This document shows, one piece after another, positions 1-10,128 of a stretch of 20,957 bases of DNA. Every line of letters begins with the position of its first letter. Position 1 is the first letter of the stretch. The notes beneath the pieces are model-generated. The model was not told the origin of the DNA. It did not search any database and saw only the letters and a list, made by a program, of their open reading frames with translations. A program made the position numbers and the translations under genes. This stretch comes from a virus, in IMG/VR virus record IMGVR_UViG_3300047457_000778, positions 1 to 20,957 of that record, one strand, 5' to 3'.

Positions 1-2330
<2,330 letters not shown>

Positions 2331-2337
2331 GGTTTTT

Positions 2338-3324
2338 ATGGCTTACAAAGTAAACAACTTGAATTCCAATGGAAGCATAGAACAGACCGTATCTACAAGC
2401 GGCACAACTGGTTCTCTTCAGTTCAACGATGGAAGTGGTGGGCTGAGTGGAGCATCTCATGTCGGCATAACTGGTGGAAATCTTTGCCTGAAGACAACGA
2501 CAAATCCTGGAAACGCACCAGCAAACAATATGATATTGTGGGCGCAGGATATCGGTGACAGAAAAATGCCGTGCATGAGCGATGACTCGGGCAACTCAAA
2601 CAATCTTCAGTTGTGTGTTGGTAGAACAAAGATAGGACAATGGAGTTTCGTTGGAAACGCGACCACTGCCGCTCTTGCAAATGGGATGGCCGCGCCTTCT
2701 ACTGCGGGAACCGCTACATCTAGAAATGTCGCAACGACAAGTGAACTGGCTTCAATGAGAAGGAATGCATGGGTTTCGGCTACCACGGCAGATGCAGTGG
2801 CAAGCATAAGGACAGCCACATTGCAGTTCTGGAGAGGAAATGCTGAAGGTCTTGGTGGATTCATGTTTGTGATGAGATTTGGTCCATCCGATGCGGCAAA
2901 CTTGGGTACTGGACCATACATGTTCTGTGGACTCAGGGATCAGACAACGGCTCCAACCAGCGTAAACCCAACCACATTGACCAACATAATCGGAGTGGCG
3001 CAACTGGCTGGATCGACAAACATGCATGTCATACACAATGATGCTTCTGGTAGTGCTACCACGATAGATCTTGGAGTTGACTTTCCACTAAGTCTGAACA
3101 CAGAGGCTTACGAAGCAACCTTTGCAGCACCTCCCAACGGATCATCCGTGGGATATCAAATAAAGAGATTGGGAACAACTTACGAAGCCAATGGAACAAT
3201 ATCAAGCGATCTTCCAGCAAACACCACACTGATGGCTATTCAGATGTGGAGATCGAACAATGCCAAGACTGGAAGTGCGGTTGGCCTTGATGTCTCTTCG
3301 GTCTATATTGAAACTGTGGTGTGA
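2338..3324 (+). CDS. Virion structural / receptor-binding protein
   Basis: Probable tail-fibre or capsid-fibre protein of 328 residues. The N-terminus (1-45) is Ser/Gly/Thr-rich with SGTTGSLQFNDGSGGLSG, typical of phage fibre connectors. From about residue 125 it matches, from memory, a domain seen at the C-terminus of many phage structural proteins: SRNVATTSELASMRR, then FWRGNAEGLGGFMFVMRFG, then an APTSVNPTTLTNIIGVAQ-like stretch, and finally MAIQMWRSNNAK and DVSSVYIET. No enzyme motif is visible. The ATG has a GAGG five bases upstream that overlaps the stop of the preceding fibre gene, so translation is probably coupled. The next gene starts six bases after its stop. The structural role is confident; the exact virion location is not. 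Confidence 0.75.
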   Translation: MAYKVNNLNSNGSIEQTVSTSGTTGSLQFNDGSGGLSGASHVGITGGNLCLKTTTNPGNAPANNMILWAQDIGDRKMPCMSDDSGNSNNLQLCVGRTKIGQWSFVGNATTAALANGMAAPSTAGTATSRNVATTSELASMRRNAWVSATTADAVASIRTATLQFWRGNAEGLGGFMFVMRFGPSDAANLGTGPYMFCGLRDQTTAPTSVNPTTLTNIIGVAQLAGSTNMHVIHNDASGSATTIDLGVDFPLSLNTEAYEATFAAPPNGSSVGYQIKRLGTTYEANGTISSDLPANTTLMAIQMWRSNNAKTGSAVGLDVSSVYIETVV

Positions 3325-3330
3325 GGACTC

Positions 3331-3765
3331 ATGTATTACATAATATTTAAAAACAACAAACCAATAAACTCATACAAGGGCATACCATATTCTCTGCTAG
3401 GACTATCTGATACCGATACTCCAACAGCACAAGAACTTGCTGAACTTGATTGTTATGAAATGGTGGATGCGGCAATACCAGACCACGATCCTTATCTGTT
3501 TGCACCTATCGAAAATTGGACTGTTCAAGGAACAAAGTGCATAAGGTCTTGGACTTTCATTGATCAAGATCAAGAGAGCAGTTGGAAATACTTAAGAACA
3601 ATAAGAAATGACAAGATTGCGGAGTGTGATTGGACTCAACTTTCAGATTCTCCACTTTCTGCACAGCAAAAATCGGATTGGGCATCTTATAGACAACAGT
3701 TGAGGGATATTCCCCAAACTTATGAAAAAGCACAAGATGTTGTCTGGCCACAGCCGCCTCAATAA
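3331..3765 (+). CDS. Phage tail assembly chaperone-like protein
   Basis: A small 144-residue protein whose C-terminal part (about 84-144) has the pattern I know from the Phage_tail_APC family: WKYLRTIRNDKIAECDWTQL, then SDSPLS, then WASYRQQLRDIP, ending VVWPQPPQ. Members are thought to be chaperones for tail or fibre assembly and commonly lie just downstream of fibre genes, as here. The N-terminal part (1-80) is a short beta-rich region without a recognised motif. A GAGGA ribosome site overlaps the stop of the previous gene (TGAGGACTC before ATG), which suggests coupled expression. It is the last gene of the first fibre operon. Family call from memory of the motif, not a search. Confidence 0.72.
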   Translation: MYYIIFKNNKPINSYKGIPYSLLGLSDTDTPTAQELAELDCYEMVDAAIPDHDPYLFAPIENWTVQGTKCIRSWTFIDQDQESSWKYLRTIRNDKIAECDWTQLSDSPLSAQQKSDWASYRQQLRDIPQTYEKAQDVVWPQPPQ

Positions 3766-3794
3766 ACAATCAGTAGAACATTCTTTTCATTCGC

Positions 3795-3822
3795 TTGAAT
3801 CCATCGTGATTCGGTGTACGAT
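3795..3822 (+). promoter_or_regulatory. Possible early sigma70-type promoter for the reductase
   Basis: TTGAAT at 3795-3800 and TACGAT at 3817-3822 are separated by 16 bp, upstream of the ribonucleotide reductase. The match is partial. The 112-bp gap after the tail chaperone gene shows no intrinsic terminator and no B12-box-like sequence. Confidence 0.3.
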
Positions 3823-3837
3823 ATACATCGCCCAACG

Positions 3838-3844
3838 CTAAATA
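3838..3844 (+). promoter_or_regulatory. CTAAATA box, T4-like late promoter candidate
   Basis: CTAAATA is a known variant of the T4-type late promoter box in cyanophages. It lies 33 bp before the reductase ATG, with the CAGGAG ribosome site about 17 bp downstream, leaving room for a short leader. A heptamer can occur by chance, so support comes mainly from position and from similar boxes elsewhere in the window. Confidence 0.4.
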
Positions 3845-3877
3845 GACGGCACAACAAAAACAGGAGTACAGTTTCAC

Positions 3878-5797
3878 ATGAGTCTACCAACCCCATATCA
3901 GCAGTTCATCCACCTCTCACGCTATTCAAGATGGCTAGAAAAGGAGGGTAGACGAGAGACTTGGGAAGAGACCGTTGAGCGTTACTTCAAGTTCTTTGAC
4001 GAACATCTTTCTGAAAACCACAAGTTGCAACTTGATTCCAAGATTCGTCGGGAACTGAAGGATGCCGTTCTAAACCTTGAGATCATGCCTTCCATGCGTT
4101 CGCTTATGACCGCAGGAGAAGCCCTCAAGCGGGACAATACGGCTGGCTACAACTGCTCCTATGTGGCAGTCAATCGCGTTCGTGCATTCGATGAGATCCT
4201 CTACATACTGATGTGTGGTACGGGTGTAGGCTTCTCAGTGGAAAGACAATATGTTGAAAAACTTCCTACAATCGCTGAAGTTTTCACTGACTCGGACACT
4301 ACGATCATCGTACAGGATTCTAAGGCGGGTTGGGCGAAGGCTTTTAGGGAACTCATCTCACTTCTTATTGGAGGTCAAGTTCCAAAATGGGATATCTCAA
4401 AGATTCGTCCTGCGGGAGCAAGACTTAAGACTTTTGGAGGTAGGGCAAGCGGACCCAAGCCATTGGAGGATCTGTTTAGATTCACAACCGATACCTTTAG
4501 ACGAGCGGCGGGAAGAAAACTTACTTCCATCGAATGCCACGATATCGTCTGTAAGGTTGCGGAGATTGTCGTCGTCGGAGGAGTACGACGCTCTGCTCTC
4601 ATCTCGCTTTCGAATCTGACAGATGAAAGAATGAGAGATGCAAAGACTGGTGCATGGTGGAACGACAATCCACAACGAGCACTTGCAAACAATTCCGTTG
4701 CATACAAGGAGAAGCCAGAGATTGGAACTTTCCTTGAGGAGTGGGTTTCCCTATACAAGAGCAAGAGTGGTGAGCGAGGAATCTTCAACCGTCAGGCAGC
4801 ACAGAAGACCGTTGCAAAGTTGGGTGATCGTCGTGATCCAAACTACGAATTCGGAACCAACCCATGCAGCGAGATCATTCTTCGTGACTGCGAGTTCTGC
4901 AATCTCACCGAGGTTGTTGTCAGGGCAGAGGACACACCAGAGACATTGATAAGGAAGGTCAAACTTGCCTCCATCCTTGGTACTTGGCAAGCATCGCTGA
5001 CTCACTTCCCATATCTCTCTTCGACATGGAAGAAGAACTGCGAGGAAGAGGCACTGCTCGGTGTTTCACTCACGGGTATTCTTGATAATCACTTCCTTCG
5101 TTCAAGTGGTACGAATGTTGAACTCCTGTTGCAGACCATGAAGGAAGAGGCCATCAAGACCAACAAGGAGTGGGCAAGCACACTTGGAATCAATCCCGCT
5201 GCTGCCATTACCTGTGTCAAGCCATCGGGAACCGTGTCTCAGTTGACGGATTCGGCATCGGGCATTCACCCAAGGCACAATGAGTATTACATAAGGACAG
5301 TTCGCGCAGATCGCAAGGATCCCCTCTGTCAGATGATGATTGACATGGGATTCCCATCAGAACCTTGCGTCATGAAGCCCGACCACACCATGGTCTTCTC
5401 ATTCCCGATGAAGGCAGAGGGTTCAATCACCCGCAATGACCTTTCGGCAATAGAACACCTTGAGTTGTGGTTGAAGTATCAGCGTCACTGGTGTGAACAC
5501 AAGCCTTCAATCACCATCACGGTTCGTGAGCATGAGTGGATGGAGGTAGGAGCATTCGTCTACAAGTATTTTGACGAGATCAGCGGCATCTCCTTCTTGC
5601 CCCACTCAGACCACTCGTATCGACAGGCTCCATATCAGGACTGCACCAAGGAGCAATATCAGGAGTTGTTGAGCAAGATGCCACAGAATGTGGATTGGTC
5701 TATGTTGAAGAACTATGAGAAGGTTGATACAACTGCAAGTTCACAGACATTTGCCTGTTCTGGCGATAAGTGCGAAGTGGTTGACCTAACTACATAA
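3878..5797 (+). CDS. nrdJ: Adenosylcobalamin-dependent ribonucleoside-triphosphate reductase (class II)
   Basis: Reduces ribonucleotides to deoxyribonucleotides with a B12 radical, supplying dNTPs for phage replication in the host cytoplasm. At 639 residues it is about 100 shorter than the Lactobacillus leichmannii enzyme (739). Visible landmarks: AGYNCSY with C93 (first redox cysteine), CGTGVGFS at 113-120, GGVRRSALISLSN at 234-246, and NPCSE at 328-332 with catalytic C330 and E332. C341, eleven residues after C330, is the second redox cysteine; the spacing equals C408/C419 of L. leichmannii. KPSGTVSQL is at 448-456, and the C-terminal shuttle pair is C627-x4-C632. All key residues are present, so it should be active. 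The ATG follows an AGGAG 11 bases upstream. It stands alone between two virion gene groups, as a probable auxiliary metabolic gene. Confidence 0.95.
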   Translation: MSLPTPYQQFIHLSRYSRWLEKEGRRETWEETVERYFKFFDEHLSENHKLQLDSKIRRELKDAVLNLEIMPSMRSLMTAGEALKRDNTAGYNCSYVAVNRVRAFDEILYILMCGTGVGFSVERQYVEKLPTIAEVFTDSDTTIIVQDSKAGWAKAFRELISLLIGGQVPKWDISKIRPAGARLKTFGGRASGPKPLEDLFRFTTDTFRRAAGRKLTSIECHDIVCKVAEIVVVGGVRRSALISLSNLTDERMRDAKTGAWWNDNPQRALANNSVAYKEKPEIGTFLEEWVSLYKSKSGERGIFNRQAAQKTVAKLGDRRDPNYEFGTNPCSEIILRDCEFCNLTEVVVRAEDTPETLIRKVKLASILGTWQASLTHFPYLSSTWKKNCEEEALLGVSLTGILDNHFLRSSGTNVELLLQTMKEEAIKTNKEWASTLGINPAAAITCVKPSGTVSQLTDSASGIHPRHNEYYIRTVRADRKDPLCQMMIDMGFPSEPCVMKPDHTMVFSFPMKAEGSITRNDLSAIEHLELWLKYQRHWCEHKPSITITVREHEWMEVGAFVYKYFDEISGISFLPHSDHSYRQAPYQDCTKEQYQELLSKMPQNVDWSMLKNYEKVDTTASSQTFACSGDKCEVVDLTT

Positions 5798-5830
5798 TAC
5801 AACCCCCCTTGAGATCGCATCTCTTGGCCG

Positions 5831-5861
5831 ACAACCTCCAGAAATGGGGGTTGTTTCTTTT
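5831..5861 (+). terminator. Intrinsic terminator after the reductase gene
   Basis: ACAACCTCC (5831-5839) pairs with GGGGGTTGT (5846-5854), 9 bp with one G-T pair, around the loop AGAAAT, followed by TTCTTTT. A second copy of the left arm (ACAACCCCC, 5799-5807) lies just after the stop codon and could pair perfectly with the same right arm, enclosing a small GAGAT/ATCTC hairpin (5811-5823). Confidence 0.85.
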
Positions 5862-5888
5862 GAAAAACATTCATAATATAGATAATGG
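5860..5888 (+). promoter_or_regulatory. Possible promoter of the 5923 gene
   Basis: TTGAAA (5860-5865), a 17-bp spacer, then TAATGG (5883-5888). A nearby TATACAT at 5890 is an alternative -10. The -35 overlaps the T-run of the preceding terminator. No TAAATA-type late box is present here. Confidence 0.3.
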
Positions 5889-5922
5889 GTATACATTGTA
5901 AAACCCCTTAAGGAGAAACCAC

Positions 5923-7767
5923 ATGGGAATTTATAGATGGATTGGATCAGGAAACACTGGATCCACATCAGCAAACATTTTTAACTGGAATCAACCGGGA
6001 AACTGGGAAGTTGCGACTTATATTGGTCCTGGAGCATCTGCTGGTTGGCAGTTTAGAGGAACTACCGCATGTCCTGGTATAAATGATGAAGCACTTTTTG
6101 GTAATCTACCAAACGGCGGATACATCACTATAAATCCAAATATTTCTATGACTAAAGTGCGGTCTCCTTGTTTATTTGGTGGGTTTGTAGGAAATGCTGG
6201 TGGAGGAACATGGACTAATGCTTCTTCGGGTCAAGTTAGTGGAACAACTTATACATCTTCATTACTACGATTTACAGTAAATTACACAAATAACTATGCA
6301 TATATTACATCTCCAACAACCACCTCAGAAGGCTATACTGCATATGCTGGATCATACAATGATTGTGCATATGAATTTGTAGGTGCTTTACCTCTTGGTG
6401 GCGGAATATCTGGAAACGCTCAGTGCTTTGAAAACTTGAAGTGGCTTCAGACAAATTATCCAAATATGGGAGTTGCAGCAGATTTGACTGGTGGAAGTTA
6501 TTACTTCACTATTCCAGCCTCATATGCCAGTACATGGGATAATCTGAATATAAAGACATCAGTTGTCAATATAACCAGTCAGGGAAATAGTGGTTCATCA
6601 CCAATTAACCTTAACTTTGTAACAGCGTATTCTCCTCTAAGCGGTGTTTGTGGTTCTGGATTTACAGGAATAAATTCCCCCGTTGTTCTGTCGAGTATGG
6701 ATATTACTACTTCATCGAACCTATATTTAAGTGGTGGAGCATTTAAATCAATTGGAATTTATCCAGCAATAAAGAGAAGTCCGTCTGATCCATACGGAAG
6801 ATTCCCCGATATAACCATAGACAACATGTTTGTGGAAACCTTGACGGTACCAGAAGTATGCGATGTTACAATTGGAAGTGCAGTGAGATTTATCAACCTC
6901 AATACAACTCCCATTGTTCTTCCATATTGGTCAGACGGAGGTAACAATAACATTTACAATACCTACAACAAGGGCGGAAATAATCCTCGCATCATCAGAG
7001 TGTATGGATCTGGATCTGTAACACAAGTGAACGCTGTGCTGTATCCGGGAAATTCTGCAAATACATCTTCTCTAAAGTCAACCATACGTTTCGGTTCCTA
7101 CAATTCTCTAAATTACCAAGGTGTTCCAGGAGGAGTAACTCTAAGCAACGCCTCTTTGGTAAATTCATATCAGTGGTCTGTGAATAGTGCTGCTCTTCAA
7201 AATTACTTTGGTGGTGGCCCTGGCTATTTCTATAGAACACAACTTGTCCCAAATGAGTTCGATTCAGCACAATACTGGGGTCAGGAATTTGGAACTCTGA
7301 AAATGATGTTGGGAACTCCGGGAGTTACAAACGACGTAGAAATCGTAGATGTCCAATCTGCTGGTCTATGTACAAAGATAGTTCACATACTAGGACCAAT
7401 CAACATTAACGAACTAAATGTTGGTAAAGGTTCTTATGTCAAATTTGATTATCATACTGGAATTGCCAACATAGGTCTCGTTAACCTTCACCCAATGTCT
7501 ACTTTGAACTTGCAGAATCCATATAATGATGCATCGGTGATAAACTTTGGAATTAGAACCACAAGTGGAGTTTGTGGTGGAATTCAACTTGATCCAAACT
7601 TCGCGAACACGGTTGGAAATAATTCAAGCAAAGGTACGATTTGTCTTGAGGCTGGTGAGAGGTTGTTTAATGTCAATACCCTCAAGGCTGGCGCAATTCA
7701 AGTACCAGGCGTGGGTGAAACAACGTATTTTGATATTGCTGCTCCAGCAGTGGCTCGTAAGGGTTAA
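5923..7767 (+). CDS. Large putative virion structural / adhesin protein
   Basis: A 614-residue protein rich in Gly, Asn, Ser and Thr, with no charged enzyme motif and alternating beta-strand-like segments, as in phage fibres and baseplate decorations. The N-terminus (MGIYRWIGSG, then FNWNQPGNW at about 20-28) recalls phage and bacterial surface proteins that open with an N/W-rich strand motif. I cannot name a family for the rest. A strong AAGGAG site lies nine bases before the ATG. The gene is a single transcription unit bracketed by two nearly matching intrinsic terminators (5831-5861, 7795-7824), so it could be expressed or exchanged on its own. Structural role inferred from composition and from the neighbouring fibre genes; function otherwise unknown. 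Confidence 0.6.
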   Translation: MGIYRWIGSGNTGSTSANIFNWNQPGNWEVATYIGPGASAGWQFRGTTACPGINDEALFGNLPNGGYITINPNISMTKVRSPCLFGGFVGNAGGGTWTNASSGQVSGTTYTSSLLRFTVNYTNNYAYITSPTTTSEGYTAYAGSYNDCAYEFVGALPLGGGISGNAQCFENLKWLQTNYPNMGVAADLTGGSYYFTIPASYASTWDNLNIKTSVVNITSQGNSGSSPINLNFVTAYSPLSGVCGSGFTGINSPVVLSSMDITTSSNLYLSGGAFKSIGIYPAIKRSPSDPYGRFPDITIDNMFVETLTVPEVCDVTIGSAVRFINLNTTPIVLPYWSDGGNNNIYNTYNKGGNNPRIIRVYGSGSVTQVNAVLYPGNSANTSSLKSTIRFGSYNSLNYQGVPGGVTLSNASLVNSYQWSVNSAALQNYFGGGPGYFYRTQLVPNEFDSAQYWGQEFGTLKMMLGTPGVTNDVEIVDVQSAGLCTKIVHILGPININELNVGKGSYVKFDYHTGIANIGLVNLHPMSTLNLQNPYNDASVINFGIRTTSGVCGGIQLDPNFANTVGNNSSKGTICLEAGERLFNVNTLKAGAIQVPGVGETTYFDIAAPAVARKG

Positions 7768-7794
7768 TATAAAAGTTAATCAGTATGAAAAGAG

Positions 7795-7824
7795 CAACCC
7801 CCATTTCTGGGGGTTGTTTCTTTT
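7795..7824 (+). terminator. Intrinsic terminator after the 5923 gene
   Basis: CAACCCCC (7795-7802) pairs perfectly with GGGGGTTG (7809-7816) around the loop ATTTCT, followed by TTTCTTTT. The last 17 bases (7808-7824) are identical to those of the terminator ending at 5861, but the loop is the reverse complement of that one. Confidence 0.9.
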
Positions 7825-7827
7825 CGC

Positions 7828-7834
7828 CTAAATA
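7828..7834 (+). promoter_or_regulatory. CTAAATA box, T4-like late promoter candidate
   Basis: CTAAATA directly follows the terminator and precedes the strong AAAGGAGG site (7840-7847) of the 7854 gene. A late-promoter start about six bases after the box would fall at the ribosome site, giving an extremely short leader. Confidence 0.5.
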
Positions 7835-7853
7835 TGTCTAAAGGAGGCTATCA

Positions 7854-9422
7854 ATGCCAGAGATTAAACCAATAGCGAGATGGGCAAGAGTTCCTAATGA
7901 GGTGTTGAGTGGGGTGCAACAGATTGGTTTGGTTGCATTTCATAAGGATGGTATCAAGGAAGTTCAATACAAGGTCGATGATGGAAAGAATGTAGCCAAC
8001 CATGTCATCACGGAGTCTAGAGTTAATCACAGGACTAAGATTGAGGAATACTCATTTGACTTCGACTTTGACTCATTGGCGGATGGACAATCCATTACTG
8101 TATCCGCAAAGGTCATTGCAAATGATGGATCTGAACTAGATTTCACAAAGGCATATTCAAGCAAGGAAGCATATTACACAAACCTTGCGTCGTATGCTGG
8201 CCCACTTACCATAGCAGAAACGGGAATACACTGCATCACTCTTGAAAAGCCATGCACAGGAAAGACATACAAGGTAGCAATAAATGGTAGCGACTCTAAT
8301 GATGGTATAAATGCACCATTCAGAACCTACGAGAAGGCATATCTTCTTGCAGTTCCTGGCGATACCATTGAGTTTGGTGATGGTGAGTTTGAACTTGTTC
8401 GTTCAAGACTGAAGAAGACAGTAAAAGGAAAGAGCAAGTGGATTACTGTGCGTGGCAGCGGAAACACCGTATTCACCACACCAGGATATCAATCATACTC
8501 TTCAAAACTTCCAACCCGATGGGTAAACATCACACTTGATCTGGGAAGGATCGGTTACATCGCGGGTGAGGACAACTGGTGGGACAACTGTAAGTTCCTA
8601 AATCCATCAAATGAGGCTTGGTATGCAGATGGAATGGCAAAGCAAGGCGCACCAGATCCAAGCATTCCAATTTGCACAAGTGGAAAGGATTCTGCTGTTT
8701 TCCGAAGTATTGGTGCTGAACACTTCTTCACCGATTGCCATCTTAGCAATCATTCATATGGATTCAATGGAACGCCAATGGCAAGAAACTGCACCCTGAA
8801 GAATCTATGGGGAGACGCTTTTGCAATGGCAAATGGCGTATTCAACTGCTCCATCGACAACTTTGCTGGATACCTTACTCCAAAGCACTCGGACATCTAT
8901 CAGATGTGGGAGGTGAAGGAGAATGTTATAATGTATGGAGTTCATGCCACCAACATCAAGTCTGTTCAAGGAATCTTCTGCCGACCTGTATTGGCTGGCA
9001 GTGCGTGGTCTACAGTTGAGAATAGACCAGAGTTCAACTCAGATGTAGATACACAATGCTACATTGGAAATAGTGCCTTCGTGAACAATACAATCATTCA
9101 TGAACCAAAGGCTTCTCCAGCGAGAAGTATAAGCAACTTTGGTGGTCCTCCGTTCTCTCAGTTGAACAACAAGGTCTTCCACGTTCTAATAATCAACCAC
9201 AAACTTCCATATCAGAAGTTCATGTTTGGTGGGAACACAGAAGAAGGTTGGGAGCAGAGAGACATGGATCATGTCATTCTGAAGGACTGCGATCTTCATT
9301 GGTCAACCATTGAGGCAATGAAGTTGACTCACAAGAAGGCCAAATGGAAACCAATCGACGGTGGCTACGAGTACGATGGTGTGAAGGCATACGGATGCTA
9401 CAACAGCGTTCCAAAGTCATGA
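7854..9422 (+). CDS. Parallel beta-helix (pectate-lyase-like) tail spike or fibre protein
   Basis: A 522-residue protein in two parts. Residues 6-110 look like an Ig-like beta domain beginning PIARWARVPN, then LVAFHKDGIKEVQYKVD. From about 139, YKVAINGSDSNDG and APFRTYEKAYL followed by VPGDTIEFGDGEF form the N-terminal cap typical of right-handed beta-helix proteins (DUF1565/pectate-lyase-like). The rest (180-480) has repeated short strands with Asn/Cys turns, e.g. FTDCHLSNHS and ARNCTLKNL. Phage spikes of this fold bind or cut host surface polysaccharide; no catalytic residues can be assigned. It shares this domain order with the 1257-residue protein on the opposite strand, so the two appear paralogous. 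It has a strong AAAGGAGG site and a bidirectional terminator behind it. Confidence 0.75.
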   Translation: MPEIKPIARWARVPNEVLSGVQQIGLVAFHKDGIKEVQYKVDDGKNVANHVITESRVNHRTKIEEYSFDFDFDSLADGQSITVSAKVIANDGSELDFTKAYSSKEAYYTNLASYAGPLTIAETGIHCITLEKPCTGKTYKVAINGSDSNDGINAPFRTYEKAYLLAVPGDTIEFGDGEFELVRSRLKKTVKGKSKWITVRGSGNTVFTTPGYQSYSSKLPTRWVNITLDLGRIGYIAGEDNWWDNCKFLNPSNEAWYADGMAKQGAPDPSIPICTSGKDSAVFRSIGAEHFFTDCHLSNHSYGFNGTPMARNCTLKNLWGDAFAMANGVFNCSIDNFAGYLTPKHSDIYQMWEVKENVIMYGVHATNIKSVQGIFCRPVLAGSAWSTVENRPEFNSDVDTQCYIGNSAFVNNTIIHEPKASPARSISNFGGPPFSQLNNKVFHVLIINHKLPYQKFMFGGNTEEGWEQRDMDHVILKDCDLHWSTIEAMKLTHKKAKWKPIDGGYEYDGVKAYGCYNSVPKS

Positions 9423-9452
9423 TATAAGTGGGCTTTTGACACCCACATGTGC

Positions 9453-9482
9453 AAACCCCCCGACCTTCTCACGGGGGGTTTT
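9453..9482. terminator. Bidirectional intrinsic terminator between convergent fibre genes
   Basis: AAACCCCCCG (9453-9462) pairs with CGGGGGGTTT (9472-9481) around a 9-base loop. T-runs flank it on both strands (TTTTGCTTT on plus, TTTGC on minus), so it can stop both the plus operon and the minus operon. A smaller hairpin, GTGGG/CCCAC (9428-9446), precedes it. Confidence 0.88.
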
Positions 9483-9485
9483 GCT

Positions 9486-9686
9486 TTACGATGGTTGCCT
9501 GTACTTTATGTGGAGTATTGGCAAATGACTTACGATTCCCCCATCGAAGTTCCTAGAAAATTTAAAGAAGTGTCTACCTGGTGAATGACTGACCGAAAAT
9601 GGTTGTGATAAAGTTGTAAAAGAATTACTCGGTGAGTGTGTCAGTACGGTTGGTGGATTAAAAGCCTGCATAATGAAATCCTTATA
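9486..9686 (-). pseudogene. In-frame 3' continuation of the small fibre-like gene, beyond a TGA
   Basis: Immediately after the TGA of the 143-residue gene (9687-9689) the same minus-strand frame stays open for 66 codons and ends with TAA at 9486-9488. Its last 15 residues (VSHLPILHIKYRQPS) are identical to the end of the giant fibre upstream. The stretch contains an ATG (9671) but no ribosome site. Read through the TGA, the product would be about 210 residues. The likeliest explanations are a nonsense mutation in a once longer gene or a recombination scar; regulated readthrough is possible but unsupported by context (TGA followed by T). Confidence 0.45.
9487..9534 (-). repeat. 48-bp direct repeat, copy A
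   Basis: Identical over all 48 bases to 10130-10177, same orientation, 643 bp apart. On the minus strand it encodes VSHLPILHIKYRQPS and the first two bases of a stop codon (TAA here). It abuts the convergent terminator. Confidence 0.97.
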
Positions 9687-10118
9687 TCAATCCCATTCTC
9701 TTTGTCGTGTAATCGTTAGATTTAGTTTTGCATCAAGTATCTGTGCATTGGTTGGTAGGCTTTGAAGATTGAACGCCATTGCTATTCTTGTTGGTGATCT
9801 TGATTTTGTTTGTTGAGTTATTGGGCCTGGTAGGTTGTCTGGTCTATCATGTCCATCATCCCAGGGGTTTAGTAGTGCTATTGCCATTTCTGGTAATGTT
9901 TCAAAAGATGGATTTGTAGTAGTTATTCTCAACTCTATTGGTATGGTGTGAGGAGAACTAGTTTCTTCCCATCTATTTTTTTGTCCTAATACAGGTGGCT
10001 CATGGAGAAACATGGTGTCAAACTCGGGGATCACTATAACTTCGCCGTCAACGAAGTTTTGAGTTTGAGTTGTTCTTCTTCTCTGAAGTTCTCTCTTATT
10101 AATGAAGTCGCTACGCAT
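9687..10118 (-). CDS. Small fibre-associated protein, DNRLRE-like C-terminus, apparently truncated
   Basis: A 143-residue protein whose start is well supported: AGGAG, overlapping the TAG stop of the giant fibre, lies seven bases before the ATG. The N-terminus (1-70) has no recognised motif. The end, IAMAFNLQSLPTNAQILDAKLNLTI (about 110-135; here written in two parts, IAMAFNLQSLP and TNAQILDAKLNLTI), resembles the first strands of DNRLRE/carbohydrate-binding-type beta domains (LxFDLSSLPxxAxIxxAxLxL). The stop comes right after that strand, where such domains normally continue for another 100 or so residues, and the same frame then stays open for 66 codons. It is the third gene of the minus late operon. 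It may help the upstream fibre bind sugars; that is inference. Confidence 0.6.
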   Translation of the reverse strand: MRSDFINKRELQRRRTTQTQNFVDGEVIVIPEFDTMFLHEPPVLGQKNRWEETSSPHTIPIELRITTTNPSFETLPEMAIALLNPWDDGHDRPDNLPGPITQQTKSRSPTRIAMAFNLQSLPTNAQILDAKLNLTITRQREWD

Positions 10119-10128
10119 GACTTATCTC

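Noticed and set aside
3766-3877. Cobalamin riboswitch upstream of the B12-dependent reductase
   Set aside because: The gap is only 112 bp and no B12-box-like sequence is visible.
9687-9689. TGA recoded as tryptophan across the phage
   Set aside because: Several clear genes end in TGA (2330, 3324, 15823, 16827), often followed at once by another start, so a global code change is not supported.
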